A stretch of DNA of 44,141 nt, from assembly GCF_020400725.1 (NCBI RefSeq), contig NZ_JAINVG010000065.1, positions 1-44,141 of the forward strand, given 5' to 3'. A program made the translations under genes and the position numbers. Positions 24,383-32,559 of this stretch are shown piece after piece. Origin of the DNA: Streptomyces sp. NK15101 (GTDB taxonomy: Bacteria > Actinomycetota > Actinomycetes > Streptomycetales > Streptomycetaceae). The number at the start of each line of letters is the position of its first letter. The stretch's first letter is position 1. Below the pieces are notes generated by a model, which saw only the letters and a list, made by a program, of their open reading frames with translations, made no database searches and was not told where the DNA came from.

Positions 24383-24652
24383 GTGTCCGCCGCCCCACGC
24401 CCACTGCTGACCGCCCTCGCCGCGGGGGCGCTGCTGTGCGCCCTGTGGTTCGTGCCGTCCGCGAACGCCACCGACCGGGAGGGCGGGGCCCGGATCGGGG
24501 TGAGCCGGAGCGGTCCCCTCACGGACGACGGGCACCTGGCCGAGACCGGGGGACGGAACACCACGGCGTATCTGCTCGGCGGGGCGGGTTTCCTGGGGGT
24601 CGGGGCGGGTTTCGTGGCGCTCGCGATGCGGCGCCGGGGCCGCGCCTTCTGA
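24383..24652 (+). CDS. Very small LAETG cell-wall-anchored protein (sortase substrate)
   Basis: The product has 89 residues. It has a signal peptide (hydrophobic 9-24, cleavage likely after ANA at about 29), the sorting motif LAETG at 52-56, a hydrophobic helix (about 62-82) and a basic tail (RRRGR). Family knowledge: LAxTG is used by class E sortases in Streptomyces, for example for long chaplins. Cutting between T and G would leave a wall-linked peptide of only about 26 residues. The GTG at 24383 has AAGGGGG about 12 bases upstream. No biochemical function can be read from it. Confidence 0.75.
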   Translation: MSAAPRPLLTALAAGALLCALWFVPSANATDREGGARIGVSRSGPLTDDGHLAETGGRNTTAYLLGGAGFLGVGAGFVALAMRRRGRAF

Positions 24653-24670
24653 CGGTCCGTCCGTACGCGT

Positions 24671-24706
24671 GAAGGGCCGCCCCCCGGATGCCGGGGGCGG
24701 CCCTTC
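24671..24706. terminator. Terminator between the LAETG gene and hutH
   Basis: Perfect 14-base arms (24671-24684 and 24693-24706) surround an 8-base loop. It lies between convergent genes, 18 bases past the LAETG gene and 14 past the hutH stop. Confidence 0.8.
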
Positions 24707-24720
24707 CGTACGGCTCGTCG

Positions 24721-26268
24721 TTACGCGAGCGGGCCGGTGACCGGCTCCACGGCCGCGACCAGCTTCCCTTCGCGCACGAAGGCGTCCGCGCCCGCCAGGT
24801 CGGGGGCGAGGAACCGGTCCGGGCCGGGGCCCTCGACGCCGGCCGCGCGCAGGGCGTCGATGGCGGCCTGCGAGGCGGGCGCCGGGGTGAGGCCCTCGCG
24901 CAGCTCGATGCCGCGGGTGGCGGCGTACAGCTCGACCGCGATGATCCGGTTGAGGTTGCCGATCGCGGTGCGCAGCTTGCGGGCGGCGGACCAGCCCATG
25001 GAGACGTGGTCCTCCTGCATCGCGGAGGACGGGATGGAGTCGGCGGAGGCCGGGACGGCGAGCCGCTTCATCTCGCTGACCAGGGCGGCCTGGGTGTACT
25101 GGGCGATCATCAGGCCCGAGTCGACGCCGGCGTCGTCCGCGAGGAACGGCGGGAGGCCGTGCGAGCGGTTCTTGTCGAGGAGCCGGTCGGTGCGGCGCTC
25201 GGCGATGGAGCCGAGGTCGGCGGCGGCGATCGCGAGGAAGTCGAGGACGTAGGCGACGGGGGCGCCGTGGAAGTTGCCGTTGGAGCGGACCTCGCCGCCG
25301 GGCAGCACGATCGGGTTGTCGACGGCTGCGGCGAGCTCGCGCTCGGCGACGAGCAGGGCGTGGGCCATGGTGTCGCGCCCGGCGCCGGCGACCTGCGGGG
25401 CGCAGCGGATCGAGTAGGCGTCCTGGACGCGGGGGGCCTCGCCGGCCTGGAAGTGGCCGGTGAGGCCGGAGCCCTTGAGCACGGCCAGCATGTTGGCGGC
25501 GGAGGCGGCCTGGCCCGGGTGCGGGCGGACGGCGTGCAGCTCGGGCTCGAGGACCTTCTCGGTGCCGAGGAGGGCTTCGAGGGAGAGGGCGGCGGTGATG
25601 TCGGCCGACTTGTAGAGGACGTCGAGGTCGGCGAGGGCCATGATCAGCATGCCGAGCATGCCGTCGGTGCCGTTGAGGAGGGCGAGGCCCTCCTTCTCCT
25701 TGAGCTCGACGGGGGCGATGCCGGCGGCGGCGAGGAGCTCGCCGGCGGGCTTCACCACGCCGTCGGGGCCCTCGGCGTCGCCCTCGCCCATGAGCGCGAG
25801 GGCGCAGTGGGAGAGCGGGGCGAGGTCGCCGGAGCAGCCGAGGGAGCCGTACTCGTGGACGACGGGGGTGATGCCGGCGTTGAGGACGTCGGCCATGGTC
25901 TGGGCGACCTCGGGGCGGACGCCGGTGTACCCGGAGGCCACGGTCTTGAGGCGGAGGAACATCAGGGCGCGCACGACCTCGCGCTCGACTCGCGGGCCCA
26001 TGCCGGCGGCATGCGAGCGGACGATGTTGCGCTGGAGCTGGGCGCGGAGCTCGTGGCTGATGTGCCGGGTGGCGAGTGCGCCGAAACCGGTGGAGACCCC
26101 GTAGACGGGCTCGGGCTTGGCGGCGAGCGCGTCGACGATGTCCCGGGCGGCGGCCAGGGCGGCCACGGCCTCGGTCGACAGCTCGACGCGGGCGCCGTGG
26201 CGGGCGACGTCGATGACGTCCTGCGGGGTCGTGCCGGACGTGCCGAGGACGACTGTCTGCATATCCAT
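24721..26268 (-). CDS. hutH: Histidine ammonia-lyase
   Basis: This 515-residue enzyme deaminates L-histidine to urocanate, the first step of histidine use. The MIO prosthetic group forms from the tripeptide CSG (residues 145-147) within GSLGCSGDLAP; most family members have ASG at this place, and I believe CSG occurs in other actinobacterial enzymes. Tyr in VYGVSTGFG near 56 and the QEDHVSMG motif are conserved. The start ATG 26268 has AGGGTG just upstream; ATG 26262 is an alternative. No other hut gene is in the window. Two TGTCAC repeats lie 31-52 bases upstream. Confidence 0.95.
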   Translation of the reverse strand: MDMQTVVLGTSGTTPQDVIDVARHGARVELSTEAVAALAAARDIVDALAAKPEPVYGVSTGFGALATRHISHELRAQLQRNIVRSHAAGMGPRVEREVVRALMFLRLKTVASGYTGVRPEVAQTMADVLNAGITPVVHEYGSLGCSGDLAPLSHCALALMGEGDAEGPDGVVKPAGELLAAAGIAPVELKEKEGLALLNGTDGMLGMLIMALADLDVLYKSADITAALSLEALLGTEKVLEPELHAVRPHPGQAASAANMLAVLKGSGLTGHFQAGEAPRVQDAYSIRCAPQVAGAGRDTMAHALLVAERELAAAVDNPIVLPGGEVRSNGNFHGAPVAYVLDFLAIAAADLGSIAERRTDRLLDKNRSHGLPPFLADDAGVDSGLMIAQYTQAALVSEMKRLAVPASADSIPSSAMQEDHVSMGWSAARKLRTAIGNLNRIIAVELYAATRGIELREGLTPAPASQAAIDALRAAGVEGPGPDRFLAPDLAGADAFVREGKLVAAVEPVTGPLA

Positions 26269-26298
26269 ATTCAGCACCCTACGGACTGAAGACCAACA

Positions 26299-26320
26299 TG
26301 TCACTAGCCGATTTTGTCAC
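26299..26320. promoter_or_regulatory. Direct repeat TGTCAC upstream of hutH
   Basis: TGTCAC occurs at 26299-26304 and 26315-26320, a 16-base period, in a comparatively AT-rich patch just upstream of hutH. It could be a regulator site or part of the promoter. Confidence 0.35.
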
Positions 26321-26453
26321 CGTCCCCACACGGGACGGCCCCTTACCGGCTCGTAGCTCGCCACCGGCCTTCCGGTCCGCCTCCCGAAGCCCGTCGGAAC
26401 GGCGCCGGAACCGCCACCGGGACGACGTTGGCACCGTCGCCGGGACGGCGCCC

Positions 26454-27614
26454 CTACGGGTGCTCCTCGCCCGGGGCGTCCGGCTCCACCCGGGGCGGGC
26501 CGGCCGTCGGGGCGTCGCGGAAACGACGGCGGTCACGGGCGCCCGGAGGAGCGTCGGCGAGCCGGATGACCGTGCCGTCGCGGCCCGCGACGACGGGCTT
26601 CCGCGAGCGGTCGGCCTTGGCCTGGTACTGGGCGGCGTCGGCGAGCCGGAAGAGGCGGCGGGCGGACCTGAGGGGGCCGATGGGGTCGCCGGTGGACGCG
26701 ACCCCGCAGGCCACGCCCTCGCCGAGCTCCAGCTCCGCCGCCCGTACGCACAGCTCCTCGGCGACCGCGACGACCTCGTCCGCCGTCGGGCCGACGGTGA
26801 GGAGGCAGAACTCGTCGCCGCCCAGGCGGGCCGCGAGGGCGCCGGGGAGCATGGCGCCGCAGCGGGAGAGGACCGAGCCGAAGCGTTCGAGGAGGCGGTC
26901 GCCGACGGCGTGGCCGTGGGTGTCGTTGACGCGCTTGAGGCCGTTCAGGTCGCAGACCATGAGGCTCACGACGGAGCCGTCCACCCGATAGCGCTCGATG
27001 GCCTCGTCCAGACGGGTGTCGACGGCCCGCCGGTTGGCCAGCCCCGTCAGGGGGTCGGTGAAGGCCAGCTTGCGGACCTCCTCCAGGCGCTCGGCCTGGG
27101 CGATGCCGGCGGCGACGACCGCCGCGAGGACGGTCGCGAAGTCGGCGTCCGCACGACCGAAAGGTTTCTGCTCCGGTGGGCGGGCCACGTACAACTCCCC
27201 CCACGCGCGCCCGTGCAGCACGATCGGGGCGACCACGCAGCAGCCTCGCCCGCGCCGCCGCAGGCCCGTCACCCGGCTGGTCGGGACGGGGTCGGCGGCG
27301 GTCTCCACCCAGGCGTCGGGCTCGCCGCCGCCCGCCCACTGCTCGTGCAGGAACTCGGTGATCTCGGGGAACTGGTGCACCGGATACGTCTCCGAGTCCG
27401 GGAACTCCTCCTCGCCCACGGCCCGGTCCCCGGCGTTCACCAGGACCTTGAGGCGGCCGTGGTCCCGCTCCCAGACGGACAGGGCGGCGAAGCTCCCGTC
27501 GAGCCCCGCGCGGGCCCCGAGCGCCGCCGCCCGCCAGAACTCGCGCGGGGTGTGCGCCGCCGCCATCGCCTGCGCCAGCGCCACTACGGCCCGCAGCCGT
27601 CCGTCCTCACCCAT
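26454..27614 (-). CDS. GAF-GGDEF diguanylate cyclase
   Basis: The product has 386 residues: a GAF-like sensory domain (about 10-170, with adjacent cysteines C125 and C126) and a GGDEF domain starting at FTDPLTGLANRR (about 185). The active-site motif is an intact GGDEF (265-269), so it should make c-di-GMP from two GTP. The usual RxxD inhibitory site is absent (LPGA there), suggesting no product feedback. The C-terminal 45 residues are disordered and basic. GGAGG lies only one base before ATG 27614, and a stop codon just upstream blocks any longer start. It may correspond to the protein called CdgE in Streptomyces, but I am not certain. Confidence 0.9.
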   Translation of the reverse strand: MGEDGRLRAVVALAQAMAAAHTPREFWRAAALGARAGLDGSFAALSVWERDHGRLKVLVNAGDRAVGEEEFPDSETYPVHQFPEITEFLHEQWAGGGEPDAWVETAADPVPTSRVTGLRRRGRGCCVVAPIVLHGRAWGELYVARPPEQKPFGRADADFATVLAAVVAAGIAQAERLEEVRKLAFTDPLTGLANRRAVDTRLDEAIERYRVDGSVVSLMVCDLNGLKRVNDTHGHAVGDRLLERFGSVLSRCGAMLPGALAARLGGDEFCLLTVGPTADEVVAVAEELCVRAAELELGEGVACGVASTGDPIGPLRSARRLFRLADAAQYQAKADRSRKPVVAGRDGTVIRLADAPPGARDRRRFRDAPTAGPPRVEPDAPGEEHP

Positions 27615-27660
27615 TCCTCCAGCTTAGGGAGGTTTGATCCGTTTTCCCTACCGAGACGTC

Positions 27661-27692
27661 ACGGTAAGTCACATTTGATACAAAACGGTAAG
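27661..27692. promoter_or_regulatory. Direct repeat ACGGTAAG upstream of the GGDEF gene
   Basis: ACGGTAAG occurs at 27661-27668 and 27685-27692 with TCAC next to both, in an unusually AT-rich 80-base gap between the enoyl-CoA hydratase stop and the GGDEF start. It may be a regulator site for the diguanylate cyclase gene. Confidence 0.3.
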
Positions 27693-27694
27693 AA

Positions 27695-28483
27695 TCACTC
27701 GCCCGGCCAGTTCGGCTTCCGCTTCTCGTTGAAGGCCGCCACGCCCTCCGCCCGGTCGCCCGAGAAGGCCACCGAACGCCAGGCCGCGTCCTCGACCTCC
27801 AGGCCCGCCCGCAGGTCCAGGCCCTGGCCGAGCCGCATCGCCTTCTTCGCCGCGCGCAGGCCGACCGGCGAGTTCGCCGCGATCCGCCCCGCGAGCTCCA
27901 GGGCCGCCGTCCGCGCGTCCTCCTCCAGGAGGTCGACGAGCCCGAGCTCGCGGGCCTCGGCCGCCTCCACCCGGCGGGCCGTGAAGACCAGCTCGGCGGC
28001 GCGCGCCGCGCCCACCCGGCGCGGGAGCAGCTGCGTACCGCCGCCGCCGGGGATCACGCCCACGGAGACCTCGGGGAGGCCGACGACGGCGGTCGCGTCG
28101 GCCACGATGACGTCACAGGAGAGCGCCAGCTCGAAGCCGCCGCCGAGGGCGAAGCCGTGCACGGCCGCGACGGTCGGCATCGGCAGCTCCAGGACGCCGG
28201 TGTAGGCGGCGCGGGCGGTGGGGCGCTGGCGGACGAGCTCGGCGTCGGTGAAGGAGTTGCGCTCCTTGAGGTCGGCGCCGACGCAGAAGGCGCGGTCGTT
28301 CGAGGAGGTCAGGACGGTGACGCGGACCCCGGGGTCGGCGGCGAGGGCGTCGCAGGCCGCGCCGATGGAGCGGGCCATCTCGGAGGAGACCGCGTTCATG
28401 GCCTTGGGCCGGTCGAGGACCAGCTCCGCGACGTGACCGTCCTTCCGGACCACCACGAACTCACCAAAGCGCTGCTCGGACAT
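27695..28483 (-). CDS. Enoyl-CoA hydratase/isomerase family protein
   Basis: This 262-residue crotonase-fold enzyme has an oxyanion hole from FCVGADLKE and FALGGGFELALSCD. Both catalytic glutamates of classical hydratases are present (in GGGFE and LPEVSVG), so hydration of trans-2-enoyl-CoA is likely. Acyl specificity is unknown. ATG 28483 has GGGAGGG about 10 bases upstream. A perfect palindrome (28508-28529) lies just upstream. Neighbouring acyl-CoA carboxylase genes hint at a shared acyl-CoA role, but no operon links them. Confidence 0.9.
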   Translation of the reverse strand: MSEQRFGEFVVVRKDGHVAELVLDRPKAMNAVSSEMARSIGAACDALAADPGVRVTVLTSSNDRAFCVGADLKERNSFTDAELVRQRPTARAAYTGVLELPMPTVAAVHGFALGGGFELALSCDVIVADATAVVGLPEVSVGVIPGGGGTQLLPRRVGAARAAELVFTARRVEAAEARELGLVDLLEEDARTAALELAGRIAANSPVGLRAAKKAMRLGQGLDLRAGLEVEDAAWRSVAFSGDRAEGVAAFNEKRKPNWPGE

Positions 28484-28507
28484 GACCGCACACCCTCCCG
28501 GTTCAGG

Positions 28508-28529
28508 CCTGTTAACGGGTGTTAACAGG
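28508..28529. promoter_or_regulatory. Perfect palindromic operator CCTGTTAAC-N4-GTTAACAGG
   Basis: The 9-base arms (28508-28516 and 28521-28529) are exact complements around GGGT, and each arm contains GTTAAC, itself a palindrome. It is AT-rich in a very GC-rich setting and lies 25-46 bases upstream of the enoyl-CoA hydratase start, as a repressor site would. Confidence 0.6.
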
Positions 28530-28544
28530 CGTTCACCGGGAGAT

Positions 28545-28584
28545 CCTAGGGCCTGGCGGCCGGATCCGGCCGCCAGGCCCTAGG
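28545..28584 (-). terminator. 40-base perfect palindrome at the adenylate cyclase 3' end
   Basis: The 20-base arms are exact reverse complements with no loop. It overlaps the cyclase stop codon (28580-28582) and can fold into a long hairpin ending transcription before the enoyl-CoA hydratase promoter region. No U-tract follows. Confidence 0.7.
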
Positions 28585-29728
28585 TCGGGCGGCGGCTCAG
28601 GAGCCAGGGCTCCACGACGCCGAGGCCGCGGACCGGGCGCTGCCACATGGGCTGGAGCGCGAAGCGGTACGCGGCGGGCCGGCGGCCCTCCTTCTCCGCG
28701 CGGGCCGCCTCCTCGGCCGCCTCCGTCTCCGAGACCGGCGCCTCGCCCGTACGGGTCAGCTCCTCCGCGAGCGCGCTGTCGACCAGGACGGCGTCCTTCG
28801 GCGCTATGGAGGTGAGCCGGCTGGCCAGGTTCACGGTGGTGCCGAAGACATCGCCCATGCGGGTGGTCACCGTGCCGAAGGCGATGCCGACCCGGAGCGC
28901 CGGCATGGTCTCGTCGTGGCTGAGGGTCTCGATCAGCCGCAGCGCGATCTCGGCGGCGATGCCGGCGTCGTCGGCGGCGTACAGCACCTCGTCGCCGAGG
29001 GTCTTGATGAGCCGGCCGCCGTGCGCGGCGACCAGGTCGGCGCAGGTGGTCTCGAAGGCCTCGACGAGCTCGCCGAGCTCCTCCTCCTCCAGACGGCGGG
29101 TGAGCCGGGTGAAGCCGACGAGGTCCGCGAAGCCGACGGCGAGCCGGCGGTCGACCATCTCCTCGTCGTCGGCGGCCTGGACGACCCGGCCGGTGGCGGC
29201 GGCGAGCTGCCGGCGCCACACGTAGATCAGGAACTCCTCCAGCTCGGGCAGGAGCAGCTCGACCAGCGGGTACGTGACCTCGGTGCGGGTCATGCCGGGC
29301 TCGGGCGGCTCGGTGAGGCCCTCCAGGAAGGAGTCGATCTGCCACTCGGCGAGCCGGGCGGTGGTCTGTCCGGTGGAACGGGCGACCTGCACGGCCATCG
29401 GCTCGCTGAGCAGCCCGGCCTCGACGAGACCGGCGAGCCGCCGCAGGGCGAGGACGTCGGCCTCGGTGAGCGCCTTGGCCTGGCCGATGTCGGCGAAGCC
29501 CATGGCCCGCCAGAAGCGGGAGGCCAGCTCCATGGAGACGCCGGCGGTGCGGGCGGCCTGGAAGGGGGTGTAGCGGCGGTCGGCGCCGAGGATGAGCTGT
29601 TCGAGGCGGATGGCGAGGGGGTCGTGGGTGGGCTCGACCGTGTGGTCGACCTCGTGGTGGGGGGTGGGATAGGTCGGCGGTTCGGCCGGCTGGTCGCCGC
29701 CTCCCGCGTTCGCGTCGTCGACGGTCAC
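28580..29728 (-). CDS. Class III adenylate cyclase
   Basis: The product has 382 residues. The N-terminal 180 residues are helical (ADRRYTPFQAARTAGVSMELASRFWRAMG region) and probably regulatory. The catalytic domain begins about 193 with VGFADLVGFTRLTRRL, which holds a metal-binding Asp. KTLGDEVLYAADD supplies the second Asp, and FGTTVNLASRL closes the site. Family knowledge: cAMP made by CyaA in Streptomyces affects germination and development. The GTG at 29728 has AGGAGG six bases upstream, which decides the start over longer in-frame openings running into birA. Confidence 0.92.
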   Translation of the reverse strand: MTVDDANAGGGDQPAEPPTYPTPHHEVDHTVEPTHDPLAIRLEQLILGADRRYTPFQAARTAGVSMELASRFWRAMGFADIGQAKALTEADVLALRRLAGLVEAGLLSEPMAVQVARSTGQTTARLAEWQIDSFLEGLTEPPEPGMTRTEVTYPLVELLLPELEEFLIYVWRRQLAAATGRVVQAADDEEMVDRRLAVGFADLVGFTRLTRRLEEEELGELVEAFETTCADLVAAHGGRLIKTLGDEVLYAADDAGIAAEIALRLIETLSHDETMPALRVGIAFGTVTTRMGDVFGTTVNLASRLTSIAPKDAVLVDSALAEELTRTGEAPVSETEAAEEAARAEKEGRRPAAYRFALQPMWQRPVRGLGVVEPWLLSRRPT

Positions 29729-29948
29729 CGGCCGCCTCCTGCCCGTTCCCTGCCCACTTGTCCTGCCGATCTGTCGCCATCGATCGCGGTCAACGATACG
29801 GCAGCTGTGCGCTGGGTCACGCGCGAACGGTCGCCGCCGGGTGCCGCGCGACGCCCGGGCCCTCCTGGTGAACGGCCTGGAGGGCGCCGCGCCCGTCAGG
29901 GGCGTGCCCACCCGTTCCGCCCCGCGGAACGATCGCCCGCACCTGCGT

Positions 29949-30794
29949 CTACGTCCGCAGGTGGACGATGTCGCCCGCTCCCACCGCTTCCGTGCCGCCG
30001 CCCTCCGTGGCGACGACCAGGCGTCCGTCGCCGTCCAGGGCCACGGCCTCTCCCTCCAGCATGCGCTCGCCGGGCAGCTCGGCGCGGACGCGGCGGCCGA
30101 GGGTGGCGCAGCCGGCCGCGTAGGCCTCCTGGAGGCCGGAGGCGGCGGGGTCGCCGTCGGCCCGCACCCAGTCGCCGTAGTGGTCGGCGAGGGAGCGCAG
30201 GACGGCCCGCAGGAGGGTGTCGCGGTCCGTGGAGACCGCGTCGGCGAGGAGGAGGGAGCCGGCTCCCGGAACGGGCAGCTCGTCCTCGCGGAGGGTGACG
30301 TTGATGCCGAGGCCGACGACGATGGCGTCGGCGCCGGCGCGCTCGGCGAGGATGCCGCCGGTCTTGCGTTCCTCGCCCGCGACGGAAACCAGGAGGTCGT
30401 TGGGCCACTTGAGGGAGATGTCGACGCCGGCGGCCTTCGCGAGGCCGGTGGCGGCGGCCACGCCGGTGAGCAGCGGGAGCCAGCCCCAGCGGTGGACGGG
30501 CACGGCGGGCTTGAGGAGGACGGAGAGGAAGAGCCCGGAGCGGGCGGGCGCGGTCCAGGTGCGGTCGAGCCGGCCGCGGCCCGAGGTCTGCTCCTCGGCC
30601 ACGAGCACCGCGCCTTCGGGCAGTTCGTCGGCCCGGGCGGCGAGATCGCTGTTGGTGGAGCCGGTGCCGGTGACCACGTCGAGGGAGGTCCACAGGCTGT
30701 CGGGGAGGACGAGCGCACGGCGCAGCGCGGTGGCGTTCAGCGGGGGCCGGTCGAGGTCGGACCAGGGTCCGCCGGAGCCTTGGGAGGTCGTCAT
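29949..30794 (-). CDS. birA: Biotin-[acetyl-CoA-carboxylase] ligase
   Basis: This 281-residue ligase activates biotin as biotinyl-AMP and attaches it to the lysine of carboxyl carrier proteins. SGRGRLDRTW (about 71-80) is the biotinyl-AMP loop and KWPNDLL the catalytic lysine region. There is no N-terminal HTH, so it is a monofunctional ligase that cannot repress. It is divergent from pccB; its probable client in this window is the biotin domain of the alpha subunit encoded at 36816. Confidence 0.93.
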   Translation of the reverse strand: MTTSQGSGGPWSDLDRPPLNATALRRALVLPDSLWTSLDVVTGTGSTNSDLAARADELPEGAVLVAEEQTSGRGRLDRTWTAPARSGLFLSVLLKPAVPVHRWGWLPLLTGVAAATGLAKAAGVDISLKWPNDLLVSVAGEERKTGGILAERAGADAIVVGLGINVTLREDELPVPGAGSLLLADAVSTDRDTLLRAVLRSLADHYGDWVRADGDPAASGLQEAYAAGCATLGRRVRAELPGERMLEGEAVALDGDGRLVVATEGGGTEAVGAGDIVHLRT

Positions 30795-30862
30795 GCAAGC
30801 CAGACTAGGTGTGGCAAAGACCGCAGTGCCGAACCGTATCGCCGTCGATACTCTACGGGTCA

Positions 30863-30888
30863 GTAGGCCAGCAGTAGCCCATTCGTAG
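30863..30888. promoter_or_regulatory. Three GTAG repeats at exact 11-bp phase upstream of pccB
   Basis: GTAGGCCA, GTAGCCCA and GTAGTCAA start at 30863, 30874 and 30885. They lie downstream of a TACTCT -10-like box (30849-30854) and 40-66 bases before the pccB start. This may be a regulator site on one DNA face. Confidence 0.35.
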
Positions 30889-30928
30889 TCAACGAACCCC
30901 CCGTGACCAGGCAGGGAGCCGCATCCCG

Positions 30929-32533
30929 ATGTCCGAGCCGGCAGAGCAGTACGAGATCGACATTCACACGACCGCGGGCAAGATCGCGGACCTCAAGCGC
31001 CGTATCGACGAGGCCACGCACGCCGGCTCGGAGCGCGCGGTGGAGAAGCAGCACGCCAAGGGCAAGCTGACCGCGCGCGAGCGGATCGCCCTCCTCCTGG
31101 ACGAGGATTCGTTCGTGGAGCTGGACGAGCTCGCCCGGCACCGCTCGACCAACTTCGGCCTGGAGAAGAACCGGCCGTACGGAGACGGTGTGGTCACCGG
31201 TTACGGCACGGTGGACGGCCGTCCGGTCGCCGTGTTCTCGCAGGACTTCACGGTCTTCGGCGGCGCGCTGGGCGAGACGTACGGTCAGAAGATCATCAAG
31301 GTGATGGACTTCGCGCTGAAGACCGGCTGCCCGGTCATCGGCATCAACGACTCCGGCGGCGCCCGCATCCAGGAGGGCGTGAGCGCGCTCGGCATGTACG
31401 GCGAGATCTTCCGCCGCAACACGCACGCCTCCGGGGTGATCCCGCAGATCTCCCTGATCGTCGGCCCCGCCGCGGGCGGCGCGGTGTACTCCCCCGCGAT
31501 CACCGACTTCACCGTGATGGTGGACCAGACCTCGCACATGTTCATCACCGGTCCCGACGTCATCAAGACGGTGACCGGCGAGGACGTGGGCTTCGAGGAG
31601 CTGGGCGGCGCCCGGACGCACAACTCGACCTCCGGCGTGGCGCACCACCTGGCGGGTGACGAGAAGGACGCGATCGAGTACGTCAAGTCCCTGCTCTCGT
31701 ACCTCCCGTCGAACAACCTCTCGGAGCCGCCGGCCTTCCCGGAGGTCGCGGAGACCGGGGTGACGGACGAGGACCGGGAGCTCGACACGCTGATCCCGGA
31801 CTCGGCGAACCAGCCGTACGACATGCACAAGGTCATCGAACACGTCCTCGACGACGGCGAGTTCCTGGAGACCCAGGCACTGTTCGCGCCGAACATCGTG
31901 ACCGGCTTCGGCCGGGTCGAGGGCTTCCCGGTGGGCGTGGTCGCCAACCAGCCGATGCAGTTCGCCGGCTGCCTGGACATCAACGCCTCGGAGAAGGCCG
32001 CGCGGTTCGTCCGGACGTGTGACGCCTTCAACATCCCGGTGCTGACGTTCGTGGACGTGCCGGGCTTCCTGCCGGGCGTGGACCAGGAGTACGGCGGCAT
32101 CATCCGGCGCGGCGCGAAGCTGATCTACGCGTACGCGGAGGCGACGGTCCCGCTGATCACGGTCATCACCCGGAAGGCCTTCGGCGGCGCGTACGACGTC
32201 ATGGGCTCCAAGCACCTGGGCGCCGACCTGAACCTGGCGTGGCCGACGGCGCAGATCGCGGTCATGGGCGCGCAGGGCGCGGTGAACATCCTGCACCGCC
32301 GGACGATCGCCGAGGCGGAGGCGAACGGCGAGGACGTGGAGGCGGTCCGCGCCCGGCTCATCCGGGAGTACGAGGACACCCTGCTCAACCCGTACACGGC
32401 GGCCGAGCGCGGTTACATCGACGGCGTGATCCTGCCGTCGGACACGCGCCCGCAGATCGTGAAGGGCCTGCGTCAGCTCCGCACGAAGCGGGAATCCCTG
32501 CCTCCGAAGAAGCACGGCAACATCCCGCTCTAG
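30929..32533 (+). CDS. pccB: Propionyl-CoA carboxylase beta subunit (carboxyltransferase)
   Basis: This 534-residue carboxyltransferase moves CO2 from carboxybiotin to an acyl-CoA, giving methylmalonyl-CoA from propionyl-CoA. Oxyanion-hole glycines lie in NDSGGARIQEG (about 141-150), and YGGIIRRGAK is in the C-terminal half. D423 in GGAYDVMGSKH corresponds to the Asp known to favour propionyl- over acetyl-CoA in Streptomyces PccB (D422 there). It is followed at 26 bases by the epsilon subunit gene, forming a pccB-pccE operon ending in a hairpin. Confidence 0.95.
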   Translation: MSEPAEQYEIDIHTTAGKIADLKRRIDEATHAGSERAVEKQHAKGKLTARERIALLLDEDSFVELDELARHRSTNFGLEKNRPYGDGVVTGYGTVDGRPVAVFSQDFTVFGGALGETYGQKIIKVMDFALKTGCPVIGINDSGGARIQEGVSALGMYGEIFRRNTHASGVIPQISLIVGPAAGGAVYSPAITDFTVMVDQTSHMFITGPDVIKTVTGEDVGFEELGGARTHNSTSGVAHHLAGDEKDAIEYVKSLLSYLPSNNLSEPPAFPEVAETGVTDEDRELDTLIPDSANQPYDMHKVIEHVLDDGEFLETQALFAPNIVTGFGRVEGFPVGVVANQPMQFAGCLDINASEKAARFVRTCDAFNIPVLTFVDVPGFLPGVDQEYGGIIRRGAKLIYAYAEATVPLITVITRKAFGGAYDVMGSKHLGADLNLAWPTAQIAVMGAQGAVNILHRRTIAEAEANGEDVEAVRARLIREYEDTLLNPYTAAERGYIDGVILPSDTRPQIVKGLRQLRTKRESLPPKKHGNIPL

Positions 32534-32559
32534 ACCCTCCGGACCCTCAAGGAGCCGAC

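Noticed and set aside
30860..32515. A 551-codon frame antisense to pccB
   Set aside because: It mirrors the GC3 bias of pccB on the other strand and has no recognisable domain. Similar long shadows lie opposite hutH, accA2, lpdA, ilvA, the M48 gene and the ABC pair.
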